Positions 1 through 5,834 of a stretch of 12,062 nt of DNA are shown in pieces (positions within the stretch are counted from its first letter, which is position 1; each line of letters starts with the position of its first letter). The stretch lies in NCBI GenBank assembly GCA_002341805.1, contig DDOS01000117.1:3697-15758 (forward strand), read 5' to 3'. The notes beneath the pieces were generated by a model that saw only the letters and a list, made by a program, of their open reading frames with translations, searched no databases and was not told the origin of the DNA. A program made the translations under genes and the position numbers. The stretch is from Aquificaceae bacterium UBA2488. GTDB taxonomy: Bacteria; Aquificota; Aquificia; Aquificales; Aquificaceae.

Positions 1-1494
1 TGCTATCACGGTTCTTCCTTTATATCCAAGATGATTACAGTTATCACATCCAGATTTATTAGCTTTATAAATAACATCTGATTTTATATTGTAAAATTGT
101 TTTTCTTCCTCTGTGGGATGATAGGATATCTTACAATAAGGACAGAGCTTTCTTACAAGTCTTTGGGCAGATATGGCAAGAAGTGATGATGATATCAAAA
201 AGGGCTCTATACCCATATCCATAAGCCTTGCAATCGTGCTTGGGGCATCGTTAACATGTAAAGTGGATAAAACAAGGTGTCCTGTTAGGGCAGATTTTAC
301 AGCAATTTCTGCTGTTATCTTATCCCTTATCTCACCTATTAGCATGATATCTGGGTCTTGTCTTAAAAATGCTCTTAGTACCTCTTCAAAGGTTCTTCCT
401 ACCTTTTCATCTATTTGCACTTGATTTAAACCTGGTATATTTATCTCTATAGGATCTTCTGCGGTTACTATATTAACTTCATCGGTATTTAACTCCTGTA
501 AAACAGAATACAATGTTGTAGTCTTACCACTACCTGTGGGTCCTACCACCAAGATGATACCATAAGGCTTATGGAATGTTTCTCTTAACTTAACAAGCTC
601 TTCTTCTTCAAAACCAAGGTTTTCAAGTTTTACACTGTTAAACTCCTCAGGAAACTGCACCCGCATAACAATTTTCTCACCAAAAGCAGTAGGCAATGTT
701 GATACTCTAAGTTGGACTTTACGATTGTTTATTGTAATTCTTATGACTCCATCCTGAGGCCTTCTTCTTTCAGATATATCTAAATTAGACATAATCTTAA
801 ATCTTGCCACAAGAGCAGTTTTTATGTTGTTTGGTAAGATTGTATCTTTCTTTAAAATTCCATCCACTCTATATCTTATCACTATATCCTTTTCTCTTGG
901 CTCTATATGTATATCAGAAGCAATTAACTGAACTGCCTTATATAGAATGCTGTTAGCTAATTTGACGATAGCGGAATCACTTGATTCCTTCGCAAGTTGG
1001 TCTATATTAATATTGTAAGTTTCTACTTGCTCCTCATAGTCTATGTTTTTAAAGTCTTCTATAGTGTTATCTTGCAATATAAACTCTTCAAAGATCTTAT
1101 TTATACGAGACGGAGTAGTATATATAACAATAGGCTGCTTCTTAGTCATATATCTTACTTGATTTTCGTCTATAAAAGGCGTATATGTGGCTATCGTTAT
1201 GCTGTTGTCTGTAGCGCTAACGGGTACCATTTTGTTTGTAAGCATAAATTCTTTTGGAAATATTTTAAAAAGCTCTTTATTTATTGATTTTGGGTCCGTA
1301 ACATGCCCATCATCCACAAGTTTAAAAAGCTCTTTATATATATTAAGAAGTTGATCTTCTATAATAATTTTATTGTTTATAAGATAAGCTATAACATCAT
1401 CTACATCTTTAGCTAAATCAAAAATTTCACTACTTATGACATTCTTATTTAATAGAAACTTTAAAAATCTTAAATTCCTTTCAGGGGTCGGCAT
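1..1494 (-). CDS. pilB: Type IV pilus assembly / type II secretion ATPase (PilB/GspE family), C-terminus cut off by window edge
   Basis: This is a cytoplasmic hexameric ATPase that would power pilin or pseudopilin polymerisation at the inner membrane. 498 codons are open from ATG at 1494 to the window edge; the family usually runs to about 560-570 residues, so roughly the last 70 are missing. The N-terminal part (residues 1-150) looks like a GspE/MshE N-terminal domain. The ATPase core shows Walker A GPTGSGKTTT starting at residue 318, Walker B LIGEIRD near 385-391, and a His box STLHVNDAP with H413. A tetracysteine zinc module has CPYC at 451-454 and CDNC at 483-486. The start lies one base after the hpt stop, so the two genes form an operon; no clear Shine-Dalgarno is visible. 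The choice between PilB and GspE is open. The minor pilins at 7227-9990 favour a pilus role. Confidence 0.93.
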   Translation of the reverse strand, partial: MPTPERNLRFLKFLLNKNVISSEIFDLAKDVDDVIAYLINNKIIIEDQLLNIYKELFKLVDDGHVTDPKSINKELFKIFPKEFMLTNKMVPVSATDNSITIATYTPFIDENQVRYMTKKQPIVIYTTPSRINKIFEEFILQDNTIEDFKNIDYEEQVETYNINIDQLAKESSDSAIVKLANSILYKAVQLIASDIHIEPREKDIVIRYRVDGILKKDTILPNNIKTALVARFKIMSNLDISERRRPQDGVIRITINNRKVQLRVSTLPTAFGEKIVMRVQFPEEFNSVKLENLGFEEEELVKLRETFHKPYGIILVVGPTGSGKTTTLYSVLQELNTDEVNIVTAEDPIEINIPGLNQVQIDEKVGRTFEEVLRAFLRQDPDIMLIGEIRDKITAEIAVKSALTGHLVLSTLHVNDAPSTIARLMDMGIEPFLISSSLLAISAQRLVRKLCPYCKISYHPTEEEKQFYNIKSDVIYKANKSGCDNCNHLGYKGRTVIA

Positions 1495-1495
1495 T

Positions 1496-1999
1496 TTACA
1501 CTATCTTCGCTATAAAATCTAAGTTTCTACCAAAACCATCATAATCAAGCCCATAGCCTATTACAAAATCATCTTCTATTTTAAAACCCACATAATCTGC
1601 TTCTATTGGCATCTCTCTTCTCGATGGTTTATCAATAATCGTACATATTTTCAACGTTTTTGGGCTTTTAGAAAGAAGAATATCTTTTACCTTTGAAAGG
1701 GTTTTACCCGTATCCAATATATCATCCACTAACAACACATCTTTGTCTTTGATATCTAAGGTTATATTACATATTATATTAAATACCGAAGACTCTTTAC
1801 CCAAATAAGAACTAACTTTCATAAAATCCACATAAACAGGATTTTTAATATGCCTTACAAGGTCTGCCACAAATATAAAAGCCCCGTTTAAAAGCCCTAT
1901 CATATATATCTCACTTTTAAAATCTCTTTGAATTTCAAGGCTTAGCTCAAAAACTCTCTTCCTTAAATCATAACTATTTATAATAGCTTTAAGCTCCAT
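1496..1999 (-). CDS. hpt: Hypoxanthine phosphoribosyltransferase
   Basis: This purine-salvage enzyme transfers phosphoribosyl from PRPP to hypoxanthine (and probably guanine) to give IMP or GMP in the cytosol. At 167 residues it is a normal bacterial length. The PRPP-binding loop is VLLVDDILDTGKT at residues 88-100, with the acidic pair D92-D93. The pyrophosphate-loop region is GLLNGAFIFVADL (35-47). The purine-binding segment includes K124 in DKPSRRE, and the C-terminal family signature FVIGYGLDYDGFGRNL is at 145-160. It is the first gene of a minus-strand unit with pilB. There is no Shine-Dalgarno upstream; instead a perfect TATAAT sits seven bases before the ATG, so the mRNA may be leaderless. 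All expected catalytic motifs are intact. Confidence 0.95.
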   Translation of the reverse strand: MELKAIINSYDLRKRVFELSLEIQRDFKSEIYMIGLLNGAFIFVADLVRHIKNPVYVDFMKVSSYLGKESSVFNIICNITLDIKDKDVLLVDDILDTGKTLSKVKDILLSKSPKTLKICTIIDKPSRREMPIEADYVGFKIEDDFVIGYGLDYDGFGRNLDFIAKIV

Positions 2000-2006
2000 T
2001 GTTAAT

Positions 2007-2012
2007 ATTATA
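2007..2012 (-). promoter_or_regulatory. Candidate -10 box of hpt, adjacent to the start codon
   Basis: On the minus strand a perfect TATAAT ends seven bases before the hpt ATG, which would place the transcription start at or next to the A of the start codon. No convincing -35 hexamer was found; the best is a TTAAAT-like element about 19 bases upstream. The basis is the hexamer match and its position, shared with several other first genes here. Confidence 0.45.
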
Positions 2013-2071
2013 ACTTAAACCTTGATGCCTAATTTAACATTTTATCTTTACCAAAGCTTCTTGATCAAAGG

Positions 2072-2206
2072 TTACCTATTCTTAAAAGCCGTAAAAAGAA
2101 TACCTATAAATCCTAATACAAACAATGTTCCTAAGAATACCACCACCATCATAGAGTGATGGGAAAACGCCATCTGCTTGTGAGTGATATTATGCCATAC
2201 ATTCAT
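2072..2206 (-). CDS. Small single-span membrane protein, 44 aa, unknown function
   Basis: ATG at 2206 opens a 44-codon frame ending in TAA at 2072. Residues 1-19 are polar and rich in His and Met (H5, H9, H16, H17, M12, M19, M20). Residues 20-40 form one strongly hydrophobic segment, VVVFLGTLFVLGFIGILF, followed by a short basic tail, KNR. This is the layout of a one-helix inner-membrane protein with a positive C-terminus. A perfect TATAAT lies six bases before the ATG and there is no Shine-Dalgarno, the same start layout as rimO and hpt. It stands alone, 72 bases before hpt and just after the terminator of the upstream cluster. I do not recognise a family. A small subunit of a respiratory or transport complex would fit but is only a guess. 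Later in-frame Met codons at residues 12 and 19 are alternative starts. Confidence 0.6.
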   Translation of the reverse strand: MNVWHNITHKQMAFSHHSMMVVVFLGTLFVLGFIGILFTAFKNR

Positions 2207-2212
2207 AACATT

Positions 2213-2218
2213 ATTATA
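2213..2218 (-). promoter_or_regulatory. Candidate -10 box of the 44-aa membrane protein gene
   Basis: A minus-strand perfect TATAAT is followed by six bases and then the ATG at 2206. The region that would hold a -35 box is the A/T-rich tail of the preceding terminator and shows no TTGACA-like hexamer, so promoter strength is uncertain. Confidence 0.45.
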
Positions 2219-2229
2219 ATCTCACAATA

Positions 2230-2262
2230 TAAAAATAAAATAAAAACGGGGGCAAAAGCCCC
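2230..2262 (-). terminator. Intrinsic terminator of the minus-strand cluster 3688-2274
   Basis: On the minus strand the stem GGGGC / GCCCC (2262-2258 and 2253-2249) closes a TTTT loop and is followed, after CG, by a long T-rich tract (2246-2230). It begins 11 bases after the stop codon at 2274, ending the unknown gene cluster. Confidence 0.85.
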
Positions 2263-2273
2263 TCGAGTGTAAA

Positions 2274-2450
2274 TTATTTTTTAACCTTTATACCATGCCA
2301 AGTAATATGGGCAGTGTGTTCTAAGACTTGGATTTTATTGTAAGAGTTTGGAATATTGTATAATTTATCTTGTTTTTTGGCTTTTAGAAGCATAAAACTA
2401 AAAGGCTTAAACTTTAATCCTGCAACGCTTATAAGATAAAGAGTAGCCAA
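2274..2450 (-). CDS. Short unknown ORF overlapping the end of the 135-aa ORF in the +1 frame
   Basis: This frame is open from just after an in-frame TAA at 2459-2457 down to TAA at 2276-2274, right before the terminator. From TTG at 2450 it gives 58 residues; from the first ATG at 2393 it gives 39. The composition looks like a genuine protein: hydrophobic LATLYLISVAGLKFKPF, then a basic linker KAKKQDK, then an end with HTAHITWHGIKVKK. Neither start has a good ribosome-binding site. The frame is +1 relative to the upstream ORF. It may therefore be the displaced C-terminal part of that protein, reached by a natural frameshift, a decay mutation or programmed slippage. A separately translated small protein is the alternative. 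No family was recognised. Confidence 0.45.
   Translation of the reverse strand: MATLYLISVAGLKFKPFSFMLLKAKKQDKLYNIPNSYNKIQVLEHTAHITWHGIKVKK
2374..2389 (+). repeat. 16-base repeat, inverted partner of 3724-3739
   Basis: TTTTTGGCTTTTAGAA here is the exact reverse complement of 3724-3739, so the pair flanks most of the unknown cluster head to head. This copy lies inside the short ORF at 2274-2450 and encodes LLKAKK-like codons, so coding constraint with biased composition is a competing explanation. Confidence 0.5.
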
Positions 2451-2814
2451 AGTAGTTTATTATCTCTTGGATTTGGGACTTTATCATATAAGTATCAATG
2501 ACACTATTTTGTATCATGGTATAAAATAAATCCGTAAAATCATCCTTTAAAAGGGTGTCATTGGTAGCTTTTATATTTATTAAAGACTGTAGGAACTTCT
2601 GAAGCCCCCCATCCAAAATATGTGACTCAATAACTAGCCCTGCTAAGTTGCCATTTGATATTTTCTCATAACCTAGGAAGTTCGCTAATGCATTTATAAG
2701 TTTTGATGGATCGCTACCTATAAAAGCCTTTAACTTTGACCTCACATCGGCATTGTTGTCCGATACATAGAGGTTATATAGGATATTGTCTATGGATTGC
2801 TTATTGGTTGACAT
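2407..2814 (-). CDS. Unknown protein, 135 aa (cluster gene C)
   Basis: The start at 2814 is preferred over the ATG at 2820. A good AAGGAG lies only one base from the first ATG but seven from the second, giving a product beginning MSTNKQSIDNILYN. It is a soluble, mostly helical, acidic-to-neutral protein without membrane segment or cysteine motif, and I do not recognise the family. Its Shine-Dalgarno overlaps the stop of the 68-aa gene upstream, so the two are translationally coupled. The last 13 or so residues (SLSYKRCRIKV region) are basic and unlike the rest. They run opposite a better-looking +1 frame that continues to 2274, which suggests the natural C-terminus lies in that other frame. 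Confidence 0.75.
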   Translation of the reverse strand: MSTNKQSIDNILYNLYVSDNNADVRSKLKAFIGSDPSKLINALANFLGYEKISNGNLAGLVIESHILDGGLQKFLQSLINIKATNDTLLKDDFTDLFYTMIQNSVIDTYMIKSQIQEIINYFGYSLSYKRCRIKV

Positions 2815-2825
2815 AGTCATACTCC

Positions 2826-3032
2826 TTAAGCTTTTTGCATAAAAGCTTTTATATCCTCTGCAAGGGTGTTCATCTTTGGGATGATATCCTCTATCATATC
2901 CAAAACCTCCAATGCAAAGTTTTTCTCGTGAGGGTCTTTAATATCTTCTATCATACCTTCAAAATCCTTAGCCAACGCCACAAACTTTGGAGCATCCTCT
3001 ATGATAAGCGTTAAAACTTTAATATAATCCAT
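2826..3032 (-). CDS. Small acidic helical protein, 68 aa (cluster gene B), unknown
   Basis: This product has many Asp and Glu, regular hydrophobic spacing and no Gly-rich or membrane stretch. It would form one or two amphipathic helices, possibly a coiled coil (VLTLIIEDAPKFVALAK, then LEVLDMIEDIIPKMNTL). A GGGGGT ribosome-binding site lies six bases before the ATG. It sits between two unknown genes on the same strand, separated from the upstream one by a hairpin that could act as an attenuator. Nothing in it points to a function. Small acidic helical proteins are common among phage and plasmid genes, but that is not evidence of identity. Confidence 0.7.
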   Translation of the reverse strand: MDYIKVLTLIIEDAPKFVALAKDFEGMIEDIKDPHEKNFALEVLDMIEDIIPKMNTLAEDIKAFMQKA

Positions 3033-3052
3033 AAGAAACCCCCTATAAGTCT

Positions 3053-3076
3053 ATAAAAAGCCCCCATAAAATGGGG
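3053..3076 (-). terminator. Weak terminator or attenuator inside the unknown cluster
   Basis: On the minus strand CCCCAT / ATGGGG (3076-3071 and 3067-3062) forms a six-pair stem with a TTT loop, followed by GGC and five T residues. It falls between the ORF ending at 3103 and the gene starting at 3032. Readthrough seems needed because no separate promoter for the downstream genes is apparent. Confidence 0.55.
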
Positions 3077-3102
3077 ATGGAAAGAAGAGAGTTCTAAACT
3101 CG

Positions 3103-3291
3103 TTAGCCACTTAGCTGATCACAGGCTCTGTAAAGCACCACTTGACCTGTTTTACTATCTTTTTTAGAACGTATTTCAGACTCAAGCTTCTTTATCACGC
3201 ATCTGCCCACATTGACAATATCACCTTTACCTGCTTGGCTTAATACCCGTACCCACTGTTGGGGTTTTTGAGCTTTTAGACTTGCTTGCAC
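3103..3291 (-). CDS. Unknown 62-aa ORF overlapping the end of the 153-aa ORF in the +1 frame
   Basis: This frame opens with GTG at 3291 immediately after an in-frame TAG and closes with TAA at 3103. The product reads like a compact basic domain (WVRVLSQAGKGDIVNVG, then CVIKKLESEIRSKKDSKTG, ending YRACDQLSG). There is no Shine-Dalgarno before the GTG. It overlaps the last 65 bases of the upstream ORF. Together these points suggest it is the real C-terminal part of that protein, reached by a +1 shift in the overlap, where a run of five A and four C offers a slippery site or an indel hot spot. The alternative is an independent start by coupling. No family was recognised. Confidence 0.5.
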   Translation of the reverse strand: MQASLKAQKPQQWVRVLSQAGKGDIVNVGRCVIKKLESEIRSKKDSKTGQVVLYRACDQLSG

Positions 3292-3688
3292 CTAAGAGGC
3301 TTAAAACCTGCTCAAGTTGATTCTTAGCTTGGATGTTTGTGAGCTCATTGAGAATAGAGTTTAATATCTGCTCTTCCTTAGCTGTTTTTGATGTGTGGGT
3401 GGATGTGGTTTTCTTTGGTTTTAATACTCTAAGTTCTTTAGTCCAGTATTTTAGAGCATCTGCTATTATAAACGGTGTGCCATTTACTACATCATCAAAG
3501 ACAAAGTAATAAGCGCTTGGGTCTTGGGGCAATACGGTGGATTTACCCATATCCACCACCGCCACAAACCTTGATAAGAGATCATATCCACCAGCCTTGA
3601 TGAGATTTTGGATGGCCGTTTGGACTCTTTTCTCATCGGAGGTCTCCTTGATAGGCACGATATGCGGCATTACGAAGGTTCTTAGCAT
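3227..3688 (-). CDS. Unknown protein, 153 aa (cluster gene A), first gene of the minus-strand cluster
   Basis: The start at 3688 is fixed by a strong AAGGAGGT eight bases upstream. Residues 1-90 look like a folded alpha/beta domain (FVAVVDMGKSTVLPQDPSAY, then YYFVFDDVVNGTPFIIADAL). A Lys/Thr/Ser linker follows near 92-107 and a helix at 108-132, ILNSILNELTNIQ. The last 20 or so residues are low-complexity and probably out of the ancestral frame, because a better-looking +1 frame takes over at 3291-3103. Two 60-base rows of this part counted by hand are 45-47% G+C, against about 35% in a rimO row, which hints at a foreign origin. No known family was recognised. A phage or plasmid passenger is plausible but unproven. 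Confidence 0.75.
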   Translation of the reverse strand: MLRTFVMPHIVPIKETSDEKRVQTAIQNLIKAGGYDLLSRFVAVVDMGKSTVLPQDPSAYYFVFDDVVNGTPFIIADALKYWTKELRVLKPKKTTSTHTSKTAKEEQILNSILNELTNIQAKNQLEQVLSLLGASKSKSSKTPTVGTGIKPSR

Positions 3689-3723
3689 AAACCTTACCTC
3701 CTTAAAGTGATATATTTAATTTT

Positions 3724-3739
3724 TTCTAAAAGCCAAAAA
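3724..3739 (+). repeat. 16-base repeat, inverted partner of 2374-2389
   Basis: TTCTAAAAGCCAAAAA lies in the leader of the minus-strand cluster, just upstream of the ribosome-binding site of its first gene. Its 13-base core also occurs between the -35 and -10 boxes of flgG (10161-10173) and inside the CcsA-like gene (5126-5138). Confidence 0.5.
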
Positions 3740-3767
3740 CCATAGAGATACTTGTCCAAATATGTCT

Positions 3768-3785
3768 AATATCATTTATGATATT
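3768..3785. promoter_or_regulatory. 18-base palindrome in a divergent intergenic region
   Basis: AATATCAT and ATGATATT form a perfect 8+8 inverted repeat around two T residues, centred between the divergent starts at 3688 and 3857. Its symmetry and position are those of a dimeric repressor site or a small cruciform. The regulator is unknown, and A/T-rich sequence makes chance palindromes less rare. Confidence 0.4.
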
Positions 3786-3816
3786 TACTATATAAATGGG
3801 TGATTGAGGCTAAAAT

Positions 3817-3850
3817 AAGTTCTGTAAAAAAGTTCTGATAAGTATATAAT
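3817..3850 (+). promoter_or_regulatory. rimO promoter region: direct repeat AAGTTCTG and -10 TATAAT
   Basis: AAGTTCTG occurs at 3817-3824 and again at 3830-3837, 13 bases apart. A perfect TATAAT at 3845-3850 ends six bases before the rimO ATG. No good TTGACA is present at the right distance, so the repeats could bind an activator. There is no Shine-Dalgarno, so a leaderless transcript is predicted. Confidence 0.5.
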
Positions 3851-3856
3851 ATCTTT

Positions 3857-5062
3857 ATGAAAGTAAGTTTTGTAAATTTAGGATGTCCTAAAAATTTAGT
3901 AGACTCTGAGTATATCATGGGAAGTATAGATAATATAGAACAAACCTCCTACCACAAGGCAGATTGTATTATCATAAATACTTGCTCTTTCATAGAACCC
4001 GCCAAGAGAGAATCCATAAATGAGATACTAAAAGCCATAAACGCTGGCAAGAAAGTATTTGTCACAGGTTGCATGGTGTATAGATATAAAGATATACTTC
4101 AAAAAGAAATACCAGAAGCTATATTTTTTGAGGATATAAAAACCCTTAATGCTTTTAAAATAAAAGATATACCAATCAGAGACATCACCACCAAACATTA
4201 CGCTTATCTAAAAATAGCAGAAGGATGCAATAGAAAATGCTCTTTTTGTGCCATACCATCCATAAGAGGCTCACATAGATCAAAACCTATAAAAGAACTC
4301 ATAGATGAGGCTAAATATTTAAAAGATTTAGGTATAAAAGAGCTTATAATAGTCTCTCAGGATACACTTTATTATAATGAAGATAACACCTTTAAAAGCA
4401 TTATAAAACTATTAGAAGAGTTAGAGAAGTTAGATTTTAATTTTATAAGGCTTATGTATCTATATCCGAGCGCTATAACTGATGAGCTTATAAACTTTAT
4501 AGACAATTCTAATGTATTACCTTATTTTGATATACCCCTTCAGCATATATCTGATAATATTTTAAAAAATATGAGAAGAGGTTATAAAAAGACTGATGTT
4601 TATAAGCTTTTAGAAAAAATATACAAAATGAAAAAATCCCCTACCTTAAGAAGCTCTTTTATAGTGGGATATCCTACGGAGTCTAACGAGGATTTTGAAG
4701 AGCTTATTAACTTTGTAAACGAAAAGCATTTTCACTTTGTAGGGGTCTTCAGATACTCTCATGAAGAAGGAACCAAAGCTTACGATTTAGAAGATAAAAT
4801 ACCAGAGGATGAAAAACAAAGACGCTTTGCACAAGTATTTAATATATCCCAAGAGATAACCCAAGAGAAAAATATGCATTATCTTGATAAAGAAATAGAT
4901 ATAATAATAGAATCAAAGGATAGAGCGAGGGCTTACTTCCAAGCTCCCGAGATAGATGGTATTTGTATAATAGAAAATCCTTCTAGAAAGCTTGCCGGTA
5001 GTGTAGTAAAAGCTAAGGTTCAAGGGGTTCTAAGTACAGACTTGCTGGTGAGGATAGCATGA
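3857..5062 (+). CDS. rimO: Ribosomal protein S12 methylthiotransferase (radical SAM)
   Basis: RimO adds a methylthio group to the conserved aspartate of ribosomal protein S12 (Asp88 in E. coli numbering), using S-adenosylmethionine and two 4Fe-4S clusters. The N-terminal UPF0004 domain has the RimO-type opening NLGCPKNLVDSE, with cluster cysteines C10, C43 and C72. The radical-SAM triad is C124, C128 and C131 in EGCNRKCSFCAIP. A TRAM domain fills about 335-401. The CPKNLVDSE form distinguishes it from tRNA-modifying MiaB. At 401 residues it is somewhat shorter than many RimO proteins (430-440), but no domain is missing. The next gene starts within its stop codon (ATGA), which implies coupled translation. 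Confidence 0.95.
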   Translation: MKVSFVNLGCPKNLVDSEYIMGSIDNIEQTSYHKADCIIINTCSFIEPAKRESINEILKAINAGKKVFVTGCMVYRYKDILQKEIPEAIFFEDIKTLNAFKIKDIPIRDITTKHYAYLKIAEGCNRKCSFCAIPSIRGSHRSKPIKELIDEAKYLKDLGIKELIIVSQDTLYYNEDNTFKSIIKLLEELEKLDFNFIRLMYLYPSAITDELINFIDNSNVLPYFDIPLQHISDNILKNMRRGYKKTDVYKLLEKIYKMKKSPTLRSSFIVGYPTESNEDFEELINFVNEKHFHFVGVFRYSHEEGTKAYDLEDKIPEDEKQRRFAQVFNISQEITQEKNMHYLDKEIDIIIESKDRARAYFQAPEIDGICIIENPSRKLAGSVVKAKVQGVLSTDLLVRIA

Positions 5063-5832
5063 TATTGATAGTTTTAAATGTGTTGTTTTATATCCTTGCT
5101 TTTGGTAGTTTCTTACTATTTACGTTAAAAGCCAAAAACACGCTAAAATATAGCATTACATTTATAATACTTGGAAATATATTTTATCTGATAAAGCTTC
5201 TCATAGGACTAAAAGACAAAGAGATATTTGACAACATAGATGCCATTTTAGCTCTATCTGGCAATGTGATTATGCTTTTTTATGGTATTTTGCTTTTAAG
5301 ATTTAAGGTATTACAAAATATAGGCTTTATAGTATCTTTTGTGGGTGTTATCTTTAGCATGGCAAACCTTAGAAACTTGTTCAATCATAATGAAGTAAGC
5401 TATTCAAGTCCCATATTTTTAATCCATATAATATCAGCAGCATTTTCTTACGCTTTTATCATCCTTGGTGGTATGTTTTCTTTGTTAAAGCTTTTATCTG
5501 AAAAGCAGATAAAACAAAAAAGATTTCAAAAAACCTATGTGCCTATATATACCCTAATGAGTATAGAAAAGTTTGCTATAAACATGAGTTTTATATTTTT
5601 GACGCTTACTATATTATTCGGGGCTTTGTGGTCTTTTTATTATAACACCAAACTGTATTTTGATCCTCGTATCGTGGTTATATTTTTATTGTGGTTTTAT
5701 TATGCCATACTTGTGCACATTTATATATTTAGGTCTGCTAAACCAAGCACTATATCGCTATTATCCGCTGTTGGTAGCAGTATCACCATATTATCAGTGG
5801 TATTTATAAAACATACTTTGGTGATGAGGTAG
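5059..5832 (+). CDS. CcsA/HemX/YpjD-like eight-helix membrane protein (cytochrome c assembly family)
   Basis: This is a 257-residue integral membrane protein with about eight hydrophobic segments (near 2-22, 29-50, 61-80, 86-103, 118-144, 174-195, 203-225 and 231-252). That is the layout of HemX/YpjD-type members of the CcsA/CcmC superfamily. H123 (LIHIISAAFSYAFI) and H220 (WFYYAILVHIY) sit where the family has its paired haem-ligand histidines. The family pattern LT-GA-W is echoed in FLTLTILFGALWSF at 180-193. The tryptophan-rich WWD/WDPKE haem-handling segment is reduced to LYFDPR at 199-204, so it is more likely a HemX/YpjD-like accessory protein than a full cytochrome c synthetase. It overlaps rimO by four bases, and argH follows after two bases. 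Confidence 0.75.
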   Translation: MILIVLNVLFYILAFGSFLLFTLKAKNTLKYSITFIILGNIFYLIKLLIGLKDKEIFDNIDAILALSGNVIMLFYGILLLRFKVLQNIGFIVSFVGVIFSMANLRNLFNHNEVSYSSPIFLIHIISAAFSYAFIILGGMFSLLKLLSEKQIKQKRFQKTYVPIYTLMSIEKFAINMSFIFLTLTILFGALWSFYYNTKLYFDPRIVVIFLLWFYYAILVHIYIFRSAKPSTISLLSAVGSSITILSVVFIKHTLVMR

Positions 5833-5834
5833 TT

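Noticed and set aside
173..1287. Plus-strand ORFs at 173-424 and 997-1287
   Set aside because: They lie opposite the pilB/GspE gene, which has all its motifs in frame on the minus strand. Their products are low-complexity with no family features.
2374..3739. Insertion sequence or transposon flanked by the 16-base inverted repeats
   Set aside because: No transposase-like protein lies between them, one repeat falls inside a reading frame, and the bases just outside the two repeats are not a target-site duplication.
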